Assembly (NCBI GenBank): GCA_910588285.1
Contig: CAJUQB010000030.1
Coordinates: 1 to 49,232, forward strand
Reading direction: 5' to 3'
DNA from: an uncultured Lachnospiraceae bacterium
Lineage (GTDB): Bacteria > Bacillota > Clostridia > Lachnospirales > Lachnospiraceae
Length of the DNA stretch: 49,232 bases
Shown: in pieces, positions 1 through 7,465 of the stretch
How the letters are laid out: every line of letters starts with the position of its first letter
Position numbering within the stretch: position 1 is the first letter of the stretch
The notes under the pieces: model-generated
What the model was told of the DNA's origin: nothing
Database searches by the model: none
Seen by the model: only the letters and a program-made list of their open reading frames with translations
Position numbers and translations under genes: made by a program

Positions 1-1
1 G

Positions 2-661
2 TATGAGGCAGATGTGATTATCAGCGTTGTGATCCAGCTGATTCAGCAGAAGCTTCCGAAATTTGTAGATGCCACCAATTATGACATCCAGGTGCTGACT
101 CCAATGCGCAAGGGGCTGCTGGGCGTGGAGCGGCTGAACACGATTCTGCAGCAGTATCTGAACCCCCCGGCCCTGTCCAAAAGGGAGAAGGAATATAGCC
201 AGGGGCTGTTCCGGGAGGGGGACAAGGTCATGCAGACACGGAATGACTACCAGCTGGAGTGGGAGATTCGCAGCAAATACGGCATTCCCATTGACAAGGG
301 CACCGGCGTGTTTAACGGGGATATGGGGATTATCCGCAGCATTCGGGATTTTTCGGAAACCATGACAGTGGAATTTGACGAAGGGAGAATGGTGGAATAC
401 AGCTTCCGGCAGCTGGACGAGCTGGAGCTGGCCTATGCCATCACCATACACAAATCCCAGGGCAGCGAGTATCCGGCAGTTGTGATCCCGCTGCTGGACG
501 GGCCAAGGCTTCTGATGAACCGGAACCTGATCTATACGGCAGTGACCAGAGCCAGGAAATGTGTGACATTGGTTGGAAACGATGTGACTTTTCAGAAAAT
601 GATTGGAAATACCAGCCAGCAGCTGCGCTATTCCGGGCTGCGTGATCGGCTGATTGAGTAA
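2..661 (+). CDS. recD2: RecD2-type ATP-dependent DNA helicase, C-terminal part (5' end outside the window)
   Basis: The reading frame is open from base 2 and ends at TAA 659-661, so only about the last 219 residues are present. Near the end it has the superfamily 1B helicase motif ITIHKSQGSEYPAVVIPL, followed by the motif VI-like YTAVTRARKCVTLVG. Between the start and these motifs lies a small beta-rich insert (roughly GDKVMQTRNDY to RMVEYSFRQ), which matches the SH3-like insert of RecD2. The family unwinds DNA 5'-3' using ATP and acts in repair without RecBC. The Walker A motif and N-terminal domain lie upstream of the window and cannot be checked. No terminator is visible after the stop; the promoter of the next operon begins 9 bp later. 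Confidence 0.85.
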   Translation, partial: YEADVIISVVIQLIQQKLPKFVDATNYDIQVLTPMRKGLLGVERLNTILQQYLNPPALSKREKEYSQGLFREGDKVMQTRNDYQLEWEIRSKYGIPIDKGTGVFNGDMGIIRSIRDFSETMTVEFDEGRMVEYSFRQLDELELAYAITIHKSQGSEYPAVVIPLLDGPRLLMNRNLIYTAVTRARKCVTLVGNDVTFQKMIGNTSQQLRYSGLRDRLIE

Positions 662-669
662 AAAAATAC

Positions 670-698
670 TTGACTAATTGCCTCTATCGTTGTATTAT
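670..698 (+). promoter_or_regulatory. Sigma-A type promoter of the ABC importer operon
   Basis: TTGACT at 670-675 and TATTAT at 693-698 are separated by exactly 17 bp, and a TG lies directly before the -10 box. This places a transcription start near 705, about 70 bp before the lipoprotein gene. Both boxes differ from consensus at one position. Confidence 0.7.
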
Positions 699-711
699 AT
701 GCTGTATCAAC

Positions 712-746
712 GCGTTTAAGCGCTAAAGTGATAATGGGATAATCCC
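712..746 (+). promoter_or_regulatory. Two small palindromes in the leader, possible operators
   Basis: GCGTTTAAGCGC (712-723) is a near-palindrome just downstream of the predicted transcription start. GGGATAATCCC (736-746) has perfect 5-bp arms around one central base. Their position between promoter and ribosome site would suit repressor binding, but no regulator is encoded nearby and the palindromes are short. Confidence 0.3.
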
Positions 747-774
747 AAATGATTGATCAGTAAGAGGAGGATCT

Positions 775-1884
775 ATGATGAAGAGGAAATTAGTTGCTAT
801 GCTTATAACAGTTGCAATGACAGCTGCCCTGGCCGCATGCGGCTCCGGCAGCGGGCAGCAGACCGGCGCAGGCGATGCCGGGAATGATGCTGCCCAGACA
901 GAGGGCGGTGCGGGGACAGAGAATAATGCTGACCAGGATACGCCGAAGGAGCAGGATGCACCGGAGGATAGCGGTGACAATGCAGGCACACCGGCAGCAG
1001 AGGGCGAGTTCAAGATCGGCGTTGTCCAGCTGGCAGAGCATCCGGCGCTGGATGCTGCTTATGAAGGCTTTGTGGAGGCCTTGAAGGAGGCAGGGTATGA
1101 GGATGGTGTGAATATTACCATTGATTACCAGAACGCCCAGGGCGAGCAGGCCAACTGCCAGACAATTGCAGAGAAATTTGTTAATGACAAGATGGATCTT
1201 GTCCTGGCCATTGCAACACCGGCCGCACAGGCCATGGCCAGCAAGACCACGGAGATTCCGATTCTTGTGACAGCCGTGACGGATCCGGCCAGCTCCGGAC
1301 TGGTGGACAGCAATGAGGCGCCTGGCGCCAATGTGTCCGGAACCTCTGACTTAACGCCGGTCAAGGAGCAGATTGACCTGCTGCATCAGCTTATTCCGGA
1401 GGCCAAGAAGGTAGGGATCCTGTACTGCTCCGCAGAGGATAACTCGGAATTCCAGGCAGACATGGCTGTGGAGGCCCTGGCAGCTCTTGAGATGACCGGG
1501 GAGAAATATACCTTTGCTACCCTGGATGAGATCCAGGCGGTTGTGGAATCCATGAAGGACAAGGTGGATGCCATCTACATTCCCACAGACAACAAGGCGG
1601 CAGAGGGTATGGCTACCATATCCATGATTGCAACAGAAGCAAAGCTTGCCACCATTGTAGGGGAGAGCGGCATGGTGGACAACGGGGCGCTGGCAACCTA
1701 CGGATTGAGCTACTTTAACCTGGGCAAGCTCACCGGCAAGCAGGCAGTATCTATTTTGAAGGGGGAGGCCGATACCGCAACCATGCCTATCGGATACCTG
1801 AATGCCGAGGATTGCGAGTTCTCATACAATGAGGACACGGCAAAGGCTCTGGAGATTACCATTGACCCGTCTCAATTCCAATAG
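775..1884 (+). CDS. ABC transporter substrate-binding lipoprotein (TrpX / ABC_sub_bind family)
   Basis: This is a secreted solute-binding lipoprotein that delivers a small ligand to the permease and ATPase encoded next. Residues 1-22 form a lipoprotein signal peptide with lipobox L19-A20-A21-C22, so the mature protein is lipid-anchored on the outer face of the membrane. Residues 23 to about 80 are a low-complexity Gly/Ala/Asp/Glu/Gln spacer. From about 82 (FKIGVVQLAEHPALDAAYEG) onwards the sequence matches the PF04392-type binding fold. Relatives are annotated for tryptophan or other aromatic or branched ligands; the ligand here cannot be read from sequence. The start has AAGAGGAGG at 762-770. 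A second ATG at 778 is equally well placed. Confidence 0.85.
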   Translation: MMKRKLVAMLITVAMTAALAACGSGSGQQTGAGDAGNDAAQTEGGAGTENNADQDTPKEQDAPEDSGDNAGTPAAEGEFKIGVVQLAEHPALDAAYEGFVEALKEAGYEDGVNITIDYQNAQGEQANCQTIAEKFVNDKMDLVLAIATPAAQAMASKTTEIPILVTAVTDPASSGLVDSNEAPGANVSGTSDLTPVKEQIDLLHQLIPEAKKVGILYCSAEDNSEFQADMAVEALAALEMTGEKYTFATLDEIQAVVESMKDKVDAIYIPTDNKAAEGMATISMIATEAKLATIVGESGMVDNGALATYGLSYFNLGKLTGKQAVSILKGEADTATMPIGYLNAEDCEFSYNEDTAKALEITIDPSQFQ

Positions 1885-1921
1885 AAGAGATAGAAAGAAG
1901 AAATAGAAAGAGGATACTATT

Positions 1922-2830
1922 ATGTTAGCAGGAATTCTATCATCCCTGCCGGGGGCAGTCTCCCAGGGAATCCTTTGGGGGATTATGGCTCTTGGGGTAT
2001 ACATTACCTATAAAATATTAGATATCGCAGATTTGACAGTTGACGGCAGCTTCGCTATGGGCGGAGCTGTCTGCGCTGTCTGTGTGGTAAACGGGATGCA
2101 CCCCATGGCGGCTGTTCTGCTGGCTATTCTGGCAGGCTGCGTCGCGGGAGCTGTGACCGGCATCCTGCATACGGTGTTTGATATCCCGGCAATTTTGGCC
2201 GGTATCCTGACCCAGCTTGGGCTGTATTCCATCAATCTGCGGATTATGGGACGTTCCAATACGCCCCTTTTGAAGGTAGAGACCCTGTTTAATAAGCTGG
2301 GCAATCTGCTTCCGGCTCTGGGGAACTCCTACATTGCCATATGTATTGGTGTGATCGCTGTTGTTGTGGTTGTTGCGGTATTGTACTGGTTTTTCGGTAC
2401 TGAGGTGGGAAGCGAGATCCGGGCAACGGGAAATAACGAGGATATGGTGAAGGCTCTGGGGGGCAACACCCGTCTGATGAAGGCCTTTGGCCTGGCCATC
2501 AGCAATGGCCTTGTGGCCCTGTCCGGGGCTCTGGTATGTCAGTCCCAGGGATATTCCGATGTCAATTCCGGACAGGGAGCCATCGTTGTGGGCCTTGCGG
2601 CTATTGTAATCGGCAATGTGCTGATGGGCTGGGGCAAGGCCTTTGGGACGAAGATGGTTTCCACCATTGTAGGCTCCATCATCTACCGGATTGTGATTGC
2701 CATCGTAGTGCAGACAGGCTGGGTGGACACCCAGGATACGAAGCTGTTTTCCGCCCTGCTGGTTGCAGTTGCCCTGGCAGTTCCGGTCTTGATTGAGCGT
2801 TACCGGAATAAGCCCCGGGTGGAAGAATAG
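1922..2830 (+). CDS. ABC transporter permease, branched-chain/TrpY-like
   Basis: This is the integral membrane permease of the importer. The 302 residues are almost entirely hydrophobic, with about eight to nine predicted membrane spans. They include the conserved early segment ITYKILDIADLTVDGSFAMG and the cytoplasmic loop EIRATGNNEDMVKALGGNTR, which would contact the ATPase. Both are typical of the permease family paired with ABC_sub_bind lipoproteins. It lies 37 bp after the lipoprotein gene and 11 bp before the ATPase start, so the three are one operon. Upstream of ATG 1922 is a moderate AAGAGGA ribosome site. Confidence 0.85.
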   Translation: MLAGILSSLPGAVSQGILWGIMALGVYITYKILDIADLTVDGSFAMGGAVCAVCVVNGMHPMAAVLLAILAGCVAGAVTGILHTVFDIPAILAGILTQLGLYSINLRIMGRSNTPLLKVETLFNKLGNLLPALGNSYIAICIGVIAVVVVVAVLYWFFGTEVGSEIRATGNNEDMVKALGGNTRLMKAFGLAISNGLVALSGALVCQSQGYSDVNSGQGAIVVGLAAIVIGNVLMGWGKAFGTKMVSTIVGSIIYRIVIAIVVQTGWVDTQDTKLFSALLVAVALAVPVLIERYRNKPRVEE

Positions 2831-2841
2831 GAGGTTTGGCG

Positions 2842-3636
2842 ATGCTGGAATTAAAGAATATAAAGAAAACCTTCAACCGGGGAACCATCAATGAGAAGAA
2901 GGCGTTGGAGGGTGTGAGCCTGAAGCTTGAGCCGGGGGATTTTGTGACAGTGATCGGAGGCAATGGGGCAGGAAAATCTACCATGCTGAATATGATTGCC
3001 GGCGTGTATCCGGTGGATTCCGGGGCAGTTGTCATTGACGGGAGGAATGTGACGCGGCAGCCGGATTACAAGCGGGCGGCTTATCTGGGGCGGGTGTTTC
3101 AGGACCCCATGATGGGGACTGCTGCAGATATGGAGATTGAGGAGAATCTTGCCATGGCTTACCGGAGAGGCAGGCGCCGGGGGCTTCGGTGGGGGATTTC
3201 CAGGCAGGAAAAGGAAAATTATCATGAGGCATTGAAAATGCTGGATCTGGGCCTGGAGGAGCGCATGACCTCCAAGGTGGGGCTTTTGTCCGGCGGCCAG
3301 CGTCAGGCCCTTACCCTTTTGATGGCAACACTGCGGCAGCCGAAGGTACTGCTTCTGGACGAGCACACAGCGGCCCTTGACCCAAAGACGGCTGCCAAGG
3401 TTCTGGAGCTTACCCAAGAGCTGGTGGAGAAGAACAGCCTGACCACCCTGATGATTACCCACAATATGAAGGATGCCATCCGGCTGGGCAACCGCCTGAT
3501 TATGATGCACGAGGGGCGCATCATATATGATGTGGCGGGGCAGGAGAAGAAGGCATTGAAGGTAGCGGACCTTATGAGCAAGTTTGAGGAGGCCAGCGGC
3601 GGCGAGTTTGCCAACGATCGTATGATATTGTCCTGA
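2842..3636 (+). CDS. ABC transporter ATP-binding protein of the same importer
   Basis: This is the cytoplasmic ATPase that powers the importer. It has Walker A GGNGAGKST, Q-loop region GRVFQDPMMG, signature LLSGGQRQ, Walker B VLLLDEHTAALDP and H-loop MITHNM, all intact. Length is about 264 residues, normal for the family. ATG at 2842 is preferred because AGGAGG at 2829-2834 sits 7 nt upstream. The in-frame TTG at 2836 is too close to that site. The ribosome site overlaps the permease stop codon, which suggests coupled translation. Confidence 0.9.
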   Translation: MLELKNIKKTFNRGTINEKKALEGVSLKLEPGDFVTVIGGNGAGKSTMLNMIAGVYPVDSGAVVIDGRNVTRQPDYKRAAYLGRVFQDPMMGTAADMEIEENLAMAYRRGRRRGLRWGISRQEKENYHEALKMLDLGLEERMTSKVGLLSGGQRQALTLLMATLRQPKVLLLDEHTAALDPKTAAKVLELTQELVEKNSLTTLMITHNMKDAIRLGNRLIMMHEGRIIYDVAGQEKKALKVADLMSKFEEASGGEFANDRMILS

Positions 3637-3711
3637 TAGCTGCGCACCTTTCGGGAAATGAATTGGCCGGTAGAGAGAGCCGGCGGGTAACATTGGCTTG
3701 GAAAGGACAAA

Positions 3712-4491
3712 ATGAGACAGAGCTTACAGGGGATCAGCGGGATTCTGCACCTGCTGTATCCCAAACGATGCCCCATCTGCGACGGCGTCCTGCGCCCGCA
3801 GACAGGGACAGTATTTTCCACAGGAGCCGGGCAGGGACAGATATCTGCCACCCGATATTATCCGGTGTGCGAATCGTGCAGAAAACAGATCGTCTATGTG
3901 GAGGAACCGTCCTGCAAACAGTGCGGGAAGCCATTATCGGAGAGCCGGCAGGAGCTTTGCGGGGACTGCGCCCGCAAAAATCATGCATTTATTCAGGCAA
4001 AAGCCCTCTGGGTCTATAAGGGGGCAGTGAAGCAGTCCATCTACCGGTTGAAATATGGCAACCGGCGGGAATACGCGATTTCCTATGCCCAGGAGATGGC
4101 TATCCGGTATGGCAGTTGGATCCGGCGAAGACAGCCGGAGGCGATTGTGCCCATCCCCCTGCACCGGAAGCGGATGCGGCAGAGGGGCTATAATCAGGCA
4201 GAGCTGATCGCCCGGGAGCTGGGACGGCTTCTGGAGATCCCGGTACGGCCCAGGCTGCTGGTGCGGTGCGTGAATACCAGGCCCCAAAAAGAGCTGAATG
4301 ACAAGGAACGAAAAAATAATCTGAAAAAAGCTTTTAAAATCGGCGAGAATGGTGTACAATTAGAGTGTGTACTGCTGGTAGATGATATCTACACTACCGG
4401 CAGCACAATGAATGGTGCAGCGCAGACATTGAAGGATGCAGAGATACCGAGGATTTATGGGATCAATGTCAGCATTGGACGGGGATACTAG
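3712..4491 (+). CDS. comF: ComF family protein (phosphoribosyltransferase fold)
   Basis: ComFC-type proteins take part in DNA uptake during natural transformation, or in related DNA processing, in Firmicutes. The N-terminal half has four Cys pairs (CPIC, CESC, CKQC, CGDC) that would bind zinc. The C-terminal half has the PRPP-binding loop VLLVDDIYTTGST and the preceding basic segment HRKRMRQRGYNQAELIA. Length of 259 residues is usual. GAAAGGA at 3701-3707 precedes the start. The next gene begins 11 bp after the stop. That order, comFC then yvyF, is the one found in Bacillus subtilis. No comFA is visible. Confidence 0.85.
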   Translation: MRQSLQGISGILHLLYPKRCPICDGVLRPQTGTVFSTGAGQGQISATRYYPVCESCRKQIVYVEEPSCKQCGKPLSESRQELCGDCARKNHAFIQAKALWVYKGAVKQSIYRLKYGNRREYAISYAQEMAIRYGSWIRRRQPEAIVPIPLHRKRMRQRGYNQAELIARELGRLLEIPVRPRLLVRCVNTRPQKELNDKERKNNLKKAFKIGENGVQLECVLLVDDIYTTGSTMNGAAQTLKDAEIPRIYGINVSIGRGY

Positions 4492-4502
4492 GAGGAAAAG
4501 CT

Positions 4503-4928
4503 ATGGACGTAAGAAATTGCAGATCATGCGGGAAATTATTCAATTATATGTCAGGCCCCCCTATTTGTGACGCATGCAGGAATTCCCTGGAAGAAAAGTT
4601 TATAGAGGTAAAGGAATATATCAGGGAGAACCGGGAGGCGCATATTGGCAAGATCGCAGAGGACTGCGAGGTTAGTGTGAAGCAGATTACCCAGTGGGTG
4701 CGGGAAGAGCGGCTGATGCTGTCGGAGGGCTGCCATATCATGATTGAATGCGAGAACTGTGGGGCTCCGATCCGTACCGGAAGGTTCTGTGAGAATTGTA
4801 AGAAGAAGATGTGTGGGGAGCTGACGGGCGCATATACGGGAGGCGCTCATATGGATGATAAGAAGGATGCTTCCGGGAAGAAACTCGGTTCCAATAAAAA
4901 CAGGATGAGATTTCTTGATAATCAATGA
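4503..4928 (+). CDS. YvyF-like protein (TIGR03826 flagellar-operon family)
   Basis: This is a 141-residue protein with an N-terminal zinc-ribbon-like CRSC...CDAC, a helix-turn-helix-like middle (HIGKIAEDCEVSVKQITQWV) and a second Cys set CENC...CENC. The C-terminal tail is charged. B. subtilis YvyF has this arrangement and lies between comFC and flgM; it is linked to flagellar gene control. No flgM or other flagellar gene follows here, so the flagellar role is uncertain in this organism. AGGAGG overlaps the comF stop and sets the start at 4503. Confidence 0.75.
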   Translation: MDVRNCRSCGKLFNYMSGPPICDACRNSLEEKFIEVKEYIRENREAHIGKIAEDCEVSVKQITQWVREERLMLSEGCHIMIECENCGAPIRTGRFCENCKKKMCGELTGAYTGGAHMDDKKDASGKKLGSNKNRMRFLDNQ

Positions 4929-4933
4929 AATTG

Positions 4934-4966
4934 GGCAGGCCGCGGAGGTGGTCTGCCTTGTTTTTT
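4934..4966 (+). terminator. Rho-independent terminator after the comF-yvyF pair
   Basis: GGCAGGCC (4934-4941) pairs with GGTCTGCC (4950-4957) in an 8-bp stem with one G-T pair and an 8-nt loop. It is followed by TTGTTTTTT (4958-4966). It separates the comF unit from the c-di-AMP operon. Confidence 0.75.
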
Positions 4967-5033
4967 GCCCATTCCTGGCCCATGAAAAGTAACGTGTACA
5001 GGCCCATATAAGGAAATATTAAGACTTTTTTCT

Positions 5034-5061
5034 TTGCTAAATATTAATAGTGTGTTATAAT
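5034..5061 (+). promoter_or_regulatory. Promoter of the cdaA-containing operon
   Basis: A perfect TATAAT at 5056-5061 is preceded by TG at 5053-5054 (extended -10). A weak -35, TTGCTA (5034-5039), lies 16 bp upstream. The 16 bases GTGTTATAATAAAACA (5052-5067) recur exactly at 31517-31532 before rfbA. The start codon follows about 37 bp after the -10 box. Confidence 0.7.
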
Positions 5062-5097
5062 AAAACAGAATGACAAAAAAGGTTGGGAGGGCATAGG

Positions 5098-5502
5098 ATG
5101 GATGAAGAGAGAATCCGGCTCATGACAAAGCTGGCTGCATACGAGCAGAACAGAGGACAGGAGAATATGGCCATCAATCAATTTTACCGGAGAGACTATG
5201 TGGCGCTTCAGATGATCAAGGCCTTTGTCTGCTCCACGATAGCATTCGGAATTCTGATTTTGCTGTATGTATTGTATCAGATGGATGAATTGACAGCCCT
5301 GTTGTACCGGATTGATTATCATAGTTATCTGGTGAGGCTTGTGATCTTGTACGCTGTTTTTACAATTGTATTCCAGGCGATTGCTTTTGCAGTGTCCACA
5401 TATAGATATCGGCGGGCCCACAGAGAACAGAAGCAGTTTTTGAGCCGTCTGAAGAAGGTGGCGAGATTATGCGAATCAGAAGAGACTGGAGGACAGCTAT
5501 GA
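5098..5502 (+). CDS. Unrecognised membrane protein, first gene of the c-di-AMP operon
   Basis: I do not recognise this 134-residue protein. It has a charged N-terminus of about 40 residues (MDEERIRLMTKLAAYEQNRG), two hydrophobic segments (about 45-63 and 78-98), and a basic cytoplasmic tail. ATG 5098 is chosen because GGGAGGG (5085-5091) lies 6 nt upstream; the upstream TTG at 5083 has no ribosome site. Its stop codon overlaps the next start as ATGA (5499-5502), so the two proteins are probably made in a fixed ratio and may work together. Two short membrane spans and the position suggest a small partner or regulator, but no function can be assigned. Confidence 0.7.
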   Translation: MDEERIRLMTKLAAYEQNRGQENMAINQFYRRDYVALQMIKAFVCSTIAFGILILLYVLYQMDELTALLYRIDYHSYLVRLVILYAVFTIVFQAIAFAVSTYRYRRAHREQKQFLSRLKKVARLCESEETGGQL

Positions 5503-6485
5503 CGCAATTACTGGAGATGAGGGAACGTCTGCGCAGTATATACGGGAGATTCGAGATTTATTTTATCCCGGCTATACGGTTTGTATTGGCGCTTGCGGCA
5601 TTCCTCGCGATCAATCAATCACTGGGATATATGAAGAAGCTGGCGAACCCGGTGATTCCAATTGTACTGGCGCTTGCCTGTACGTTTTTTCCAATCAGCT
5701 GCACGGTACTTTTGGCAGCCGTGCTCATACTGGCACATCTGGCAGCCCTGTCCCTTGAGGCAGCGGTGATTGGATTATTGTTGTTTGTATTGATGTTTCT
5801 TGTGTATTTTCGATTTGTTCCAAAGGGGAGCTACAGTACGTTGGTGACACCGCTGCTGTACTGTGTCCGTATCCCCCAGATTGTACCCACGGCCCTGGGG
5901 CTTGGGGCGAAGCTGCATTCCGTTGTTGCGATGGTCTGCGGCATGATCACCTTCTATTTTCTGAAGGTGGTAAAGGCAAATGATACGCTGCTGGCCATGG
6001 CAGAGACAGAGGAGGAAACGTCTAAGTTTTCGGTGCTGCTCCATGCACTTCTTGAGAACCAGGAGATGTATGTGGCAATTGTGGCCTTTGTATTGACTGC
6101 GATTGTGATACATGTGATCCGCAGGCAGTCGGTAGATTATGCCTGGCCCCTTGCCATTGCGATCGGCAATGTACTGAATCTGGCTATACTGCTGGCAGGG
6201 ATATTTATCCTTGATACCAAGGAGAATATTTTATGGATATTTTTGGGTACAGCGGCAGCCGTGGTGATTGGGCTGCTGATGCAGTTCTTCTTATTTCACC
6301 TGGACTATCTTAGGACAGAGCGGGTACAGTTTGAGGACGATGAATATTATTATTATGTAAAGGCGGTTCCGAAGGTCTATGTGCATTCCAAGGAGAAGAA
6401 GGTTAAGCAGATCAACCGCCGCAGTATCAACAAAAAGGAGCTGGCGGAGGAATTTGATATCAGCCAGGATCTGCTGGACGATTGA
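5499..6485 (+). CDS. Unrecognised polytopic membrane protein upstream of cdaA
   Basis: A 328-residue integral membrane protein with roughly eight to nine hydrophobic spans between residues 20 and 265. A cytoplasmic tail of about 60 residues begins after YLRTERVQFEDDEYYYY and ends in an acidic stretch. ATG 5499 is chosen because GGAGGA (5488-5493) precedes it by 5 nt and it overlaps the stop of the previous gene (ATGA). An upstream in-frame ATG at 5469 lacks such support. The gene lies 74 bp before cdaA in the same direction with no terminator between. I know no characterised homologue. The basic-acidic tail could be a docking site, which is inference only. Confidence 0.75.
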   Translation: MTQLLEMRERLRSIYGRFEIYFIPAIRFVLALAAFLAINQSLGYMKKLANPVIPIVLALACTFFPISCTVLLAAVLILAHLAALSLEAAVIGLLLFVLMFLVYFRFVPKGSYSTLVTPLLYCVRIPQIVPTALGLGAKLHSVVAMVCGMITFYFLKVVKANDTLLAMAETEEETSKFSVLLHALLENQEMYVAIVAFVLTAIVIHVIRRQSVDYAWPLAIAIGNVLNLAILLAGIFILDTKENILWIFLGTAAAVVIGLLMQFFLFHLDYLRTERVQFEDDEYYYYVKAVPKVYVHSKEKKVKQINRRSINKKELAEEFDISQDLLDD

Positions 6486-6559
6486 CACCATAGAGATTGT
6501 TTCTGCCTGCGGATTTGTTTTCGGGTTTATTTTAGACTTGTATGAAAGGAAGTGATGGG

Positions 6560-7465
6560 ATGATACAAAATTTGCTGGGAATGCTCAATTCGTTTCAAAG
6601 TAAATATCTGTACTGGTTTGATATGCCAAAGTTTAACCGTATTGATTTTGTAGAGATCATTATCATTTCTTTTCTGGTATACAGCATTCTTGCATGGATC
6701 AAGAATACCCGGGCATGGACGCTTCTGAAGGGAATTATTGTGATCCTGGTATTCTGGATGATTGCCGCCATTTTCCAGATGAGCACCATCCTGTGGATTA
6801 TGGGCAGCGCCATGAATGTGGCGATTATAGCGGTGGTTATCATTTTCCAGCCGGAGCTGCGCCGGGCGCTGGAATCCCTGGGGAAGAAGAATTTCCTGTC
6901 GGCGATTTTCAGCATTGATACCCAGAAGAACCAGAAACGGTTTGCGGACAGGACCATCAATGAGATTGTCCGGGCAACCTTTGAGATGGCCCGGGTGAAA
7001 ACAGGCGCCTTGATTGTGATGGAGCAGAACATGATGCTGACGGATTTTGAACGGACAGGGATCATGCTGGATTCCCTGGTTTCCAGCCAGCTGCTGATCA
7101 ATATATTTGAGCACAATACGCCGTTGCATGACGGTGCAATTATCATTCGCGGGGACAGGATCGTGTCTGCTACCTGCTACCTGCCTCTGTCGGACAATAT
7201 GGAATTGAGCAAGGAGCTGGGCACCAGGCACCGGGCTGCAGTAGGCGTCAGCGAGGTGACGGATGCCCTTGTAATTGTGGTGTCAGAAGAGACGGGAGGC
7301 GTATCGGCTGCAGTGGGCGGAGAGATTTTCCGCAATCTGGATGTGGAGAGCTTGAAACGCAAGCTGGGATTCATACAGAACCAATCCATTGACACGGACC
7401 GGTTTAAGCTTTGGAGAAGGGGGCGGAAGCGTGTGCAAGAAGATCATAAAGCTGCTGACAAATAA
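6560..7465 (+). CDS. cdaA: Diadenylate cyclase CdaA (c-di-AMP synthase)
   Basis: CdaA makes cyclic di-AMP from two ATP at the membrane; c-di-AMP controls potassium and osmolyte balance and, indirectly, wall integrity. Three hydrophobic spans lie in the first 90 residues, then a linker helix and the DAC domain. The catalytic motifs are intact: D191-G192-A193 (LHDGAIII) and R223-H224-R225 (GTRHRAAVG). ATG 6560 is preferred over ATG 6542 because GGAAG (6548-6552) lies 7 nt upstream of the former. At 301 residues it is somewhat longer than many homologues. It is followed by its regulator cdaR (35-bp overlap) and glmM, the standard Firmicute order. Confidence 0.95.
   Translation: MIQNLLGMLNSFQSKYLYWFDMPKFNRIDFVEIIIISFLVYSILAWIKNTRAWTLLKGIIVILVFWMIAAIFQMSTILWIMGSAMNVAIIAVVIIFQPELRRALESLGKKNFLSAIFSIDTQKNQKRFADRTINEIVRATFEMARVKTGALIVMEQNMMLTDFERTGIMLDSLVSSQLLINIFEHNTPLHDGAIIIRGDRIVSATCYLPLSDNMELSKELGTRHRAAVGVSEVTDALVIVVSEETGGVSAAVGGEIFRNLDVESLKRKLGFIQNQSIDTDRFKLWRRGRKRVQEDHKAADK

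Noticed and set aside
662..774. T-box or riboswitch before the ABC importer, since TrpX-type operons can be tryptophan-controlled
   Set aside because: The leader is only about 70 nt and has no T-box sequence or antiterminator; only two short palindromes are visible.
3637..3711. Terminator between the ABC importer and comF
   Set aside because: A short GCCGG/CCGGC stem exists but has no T tract, so read-through is as likely.
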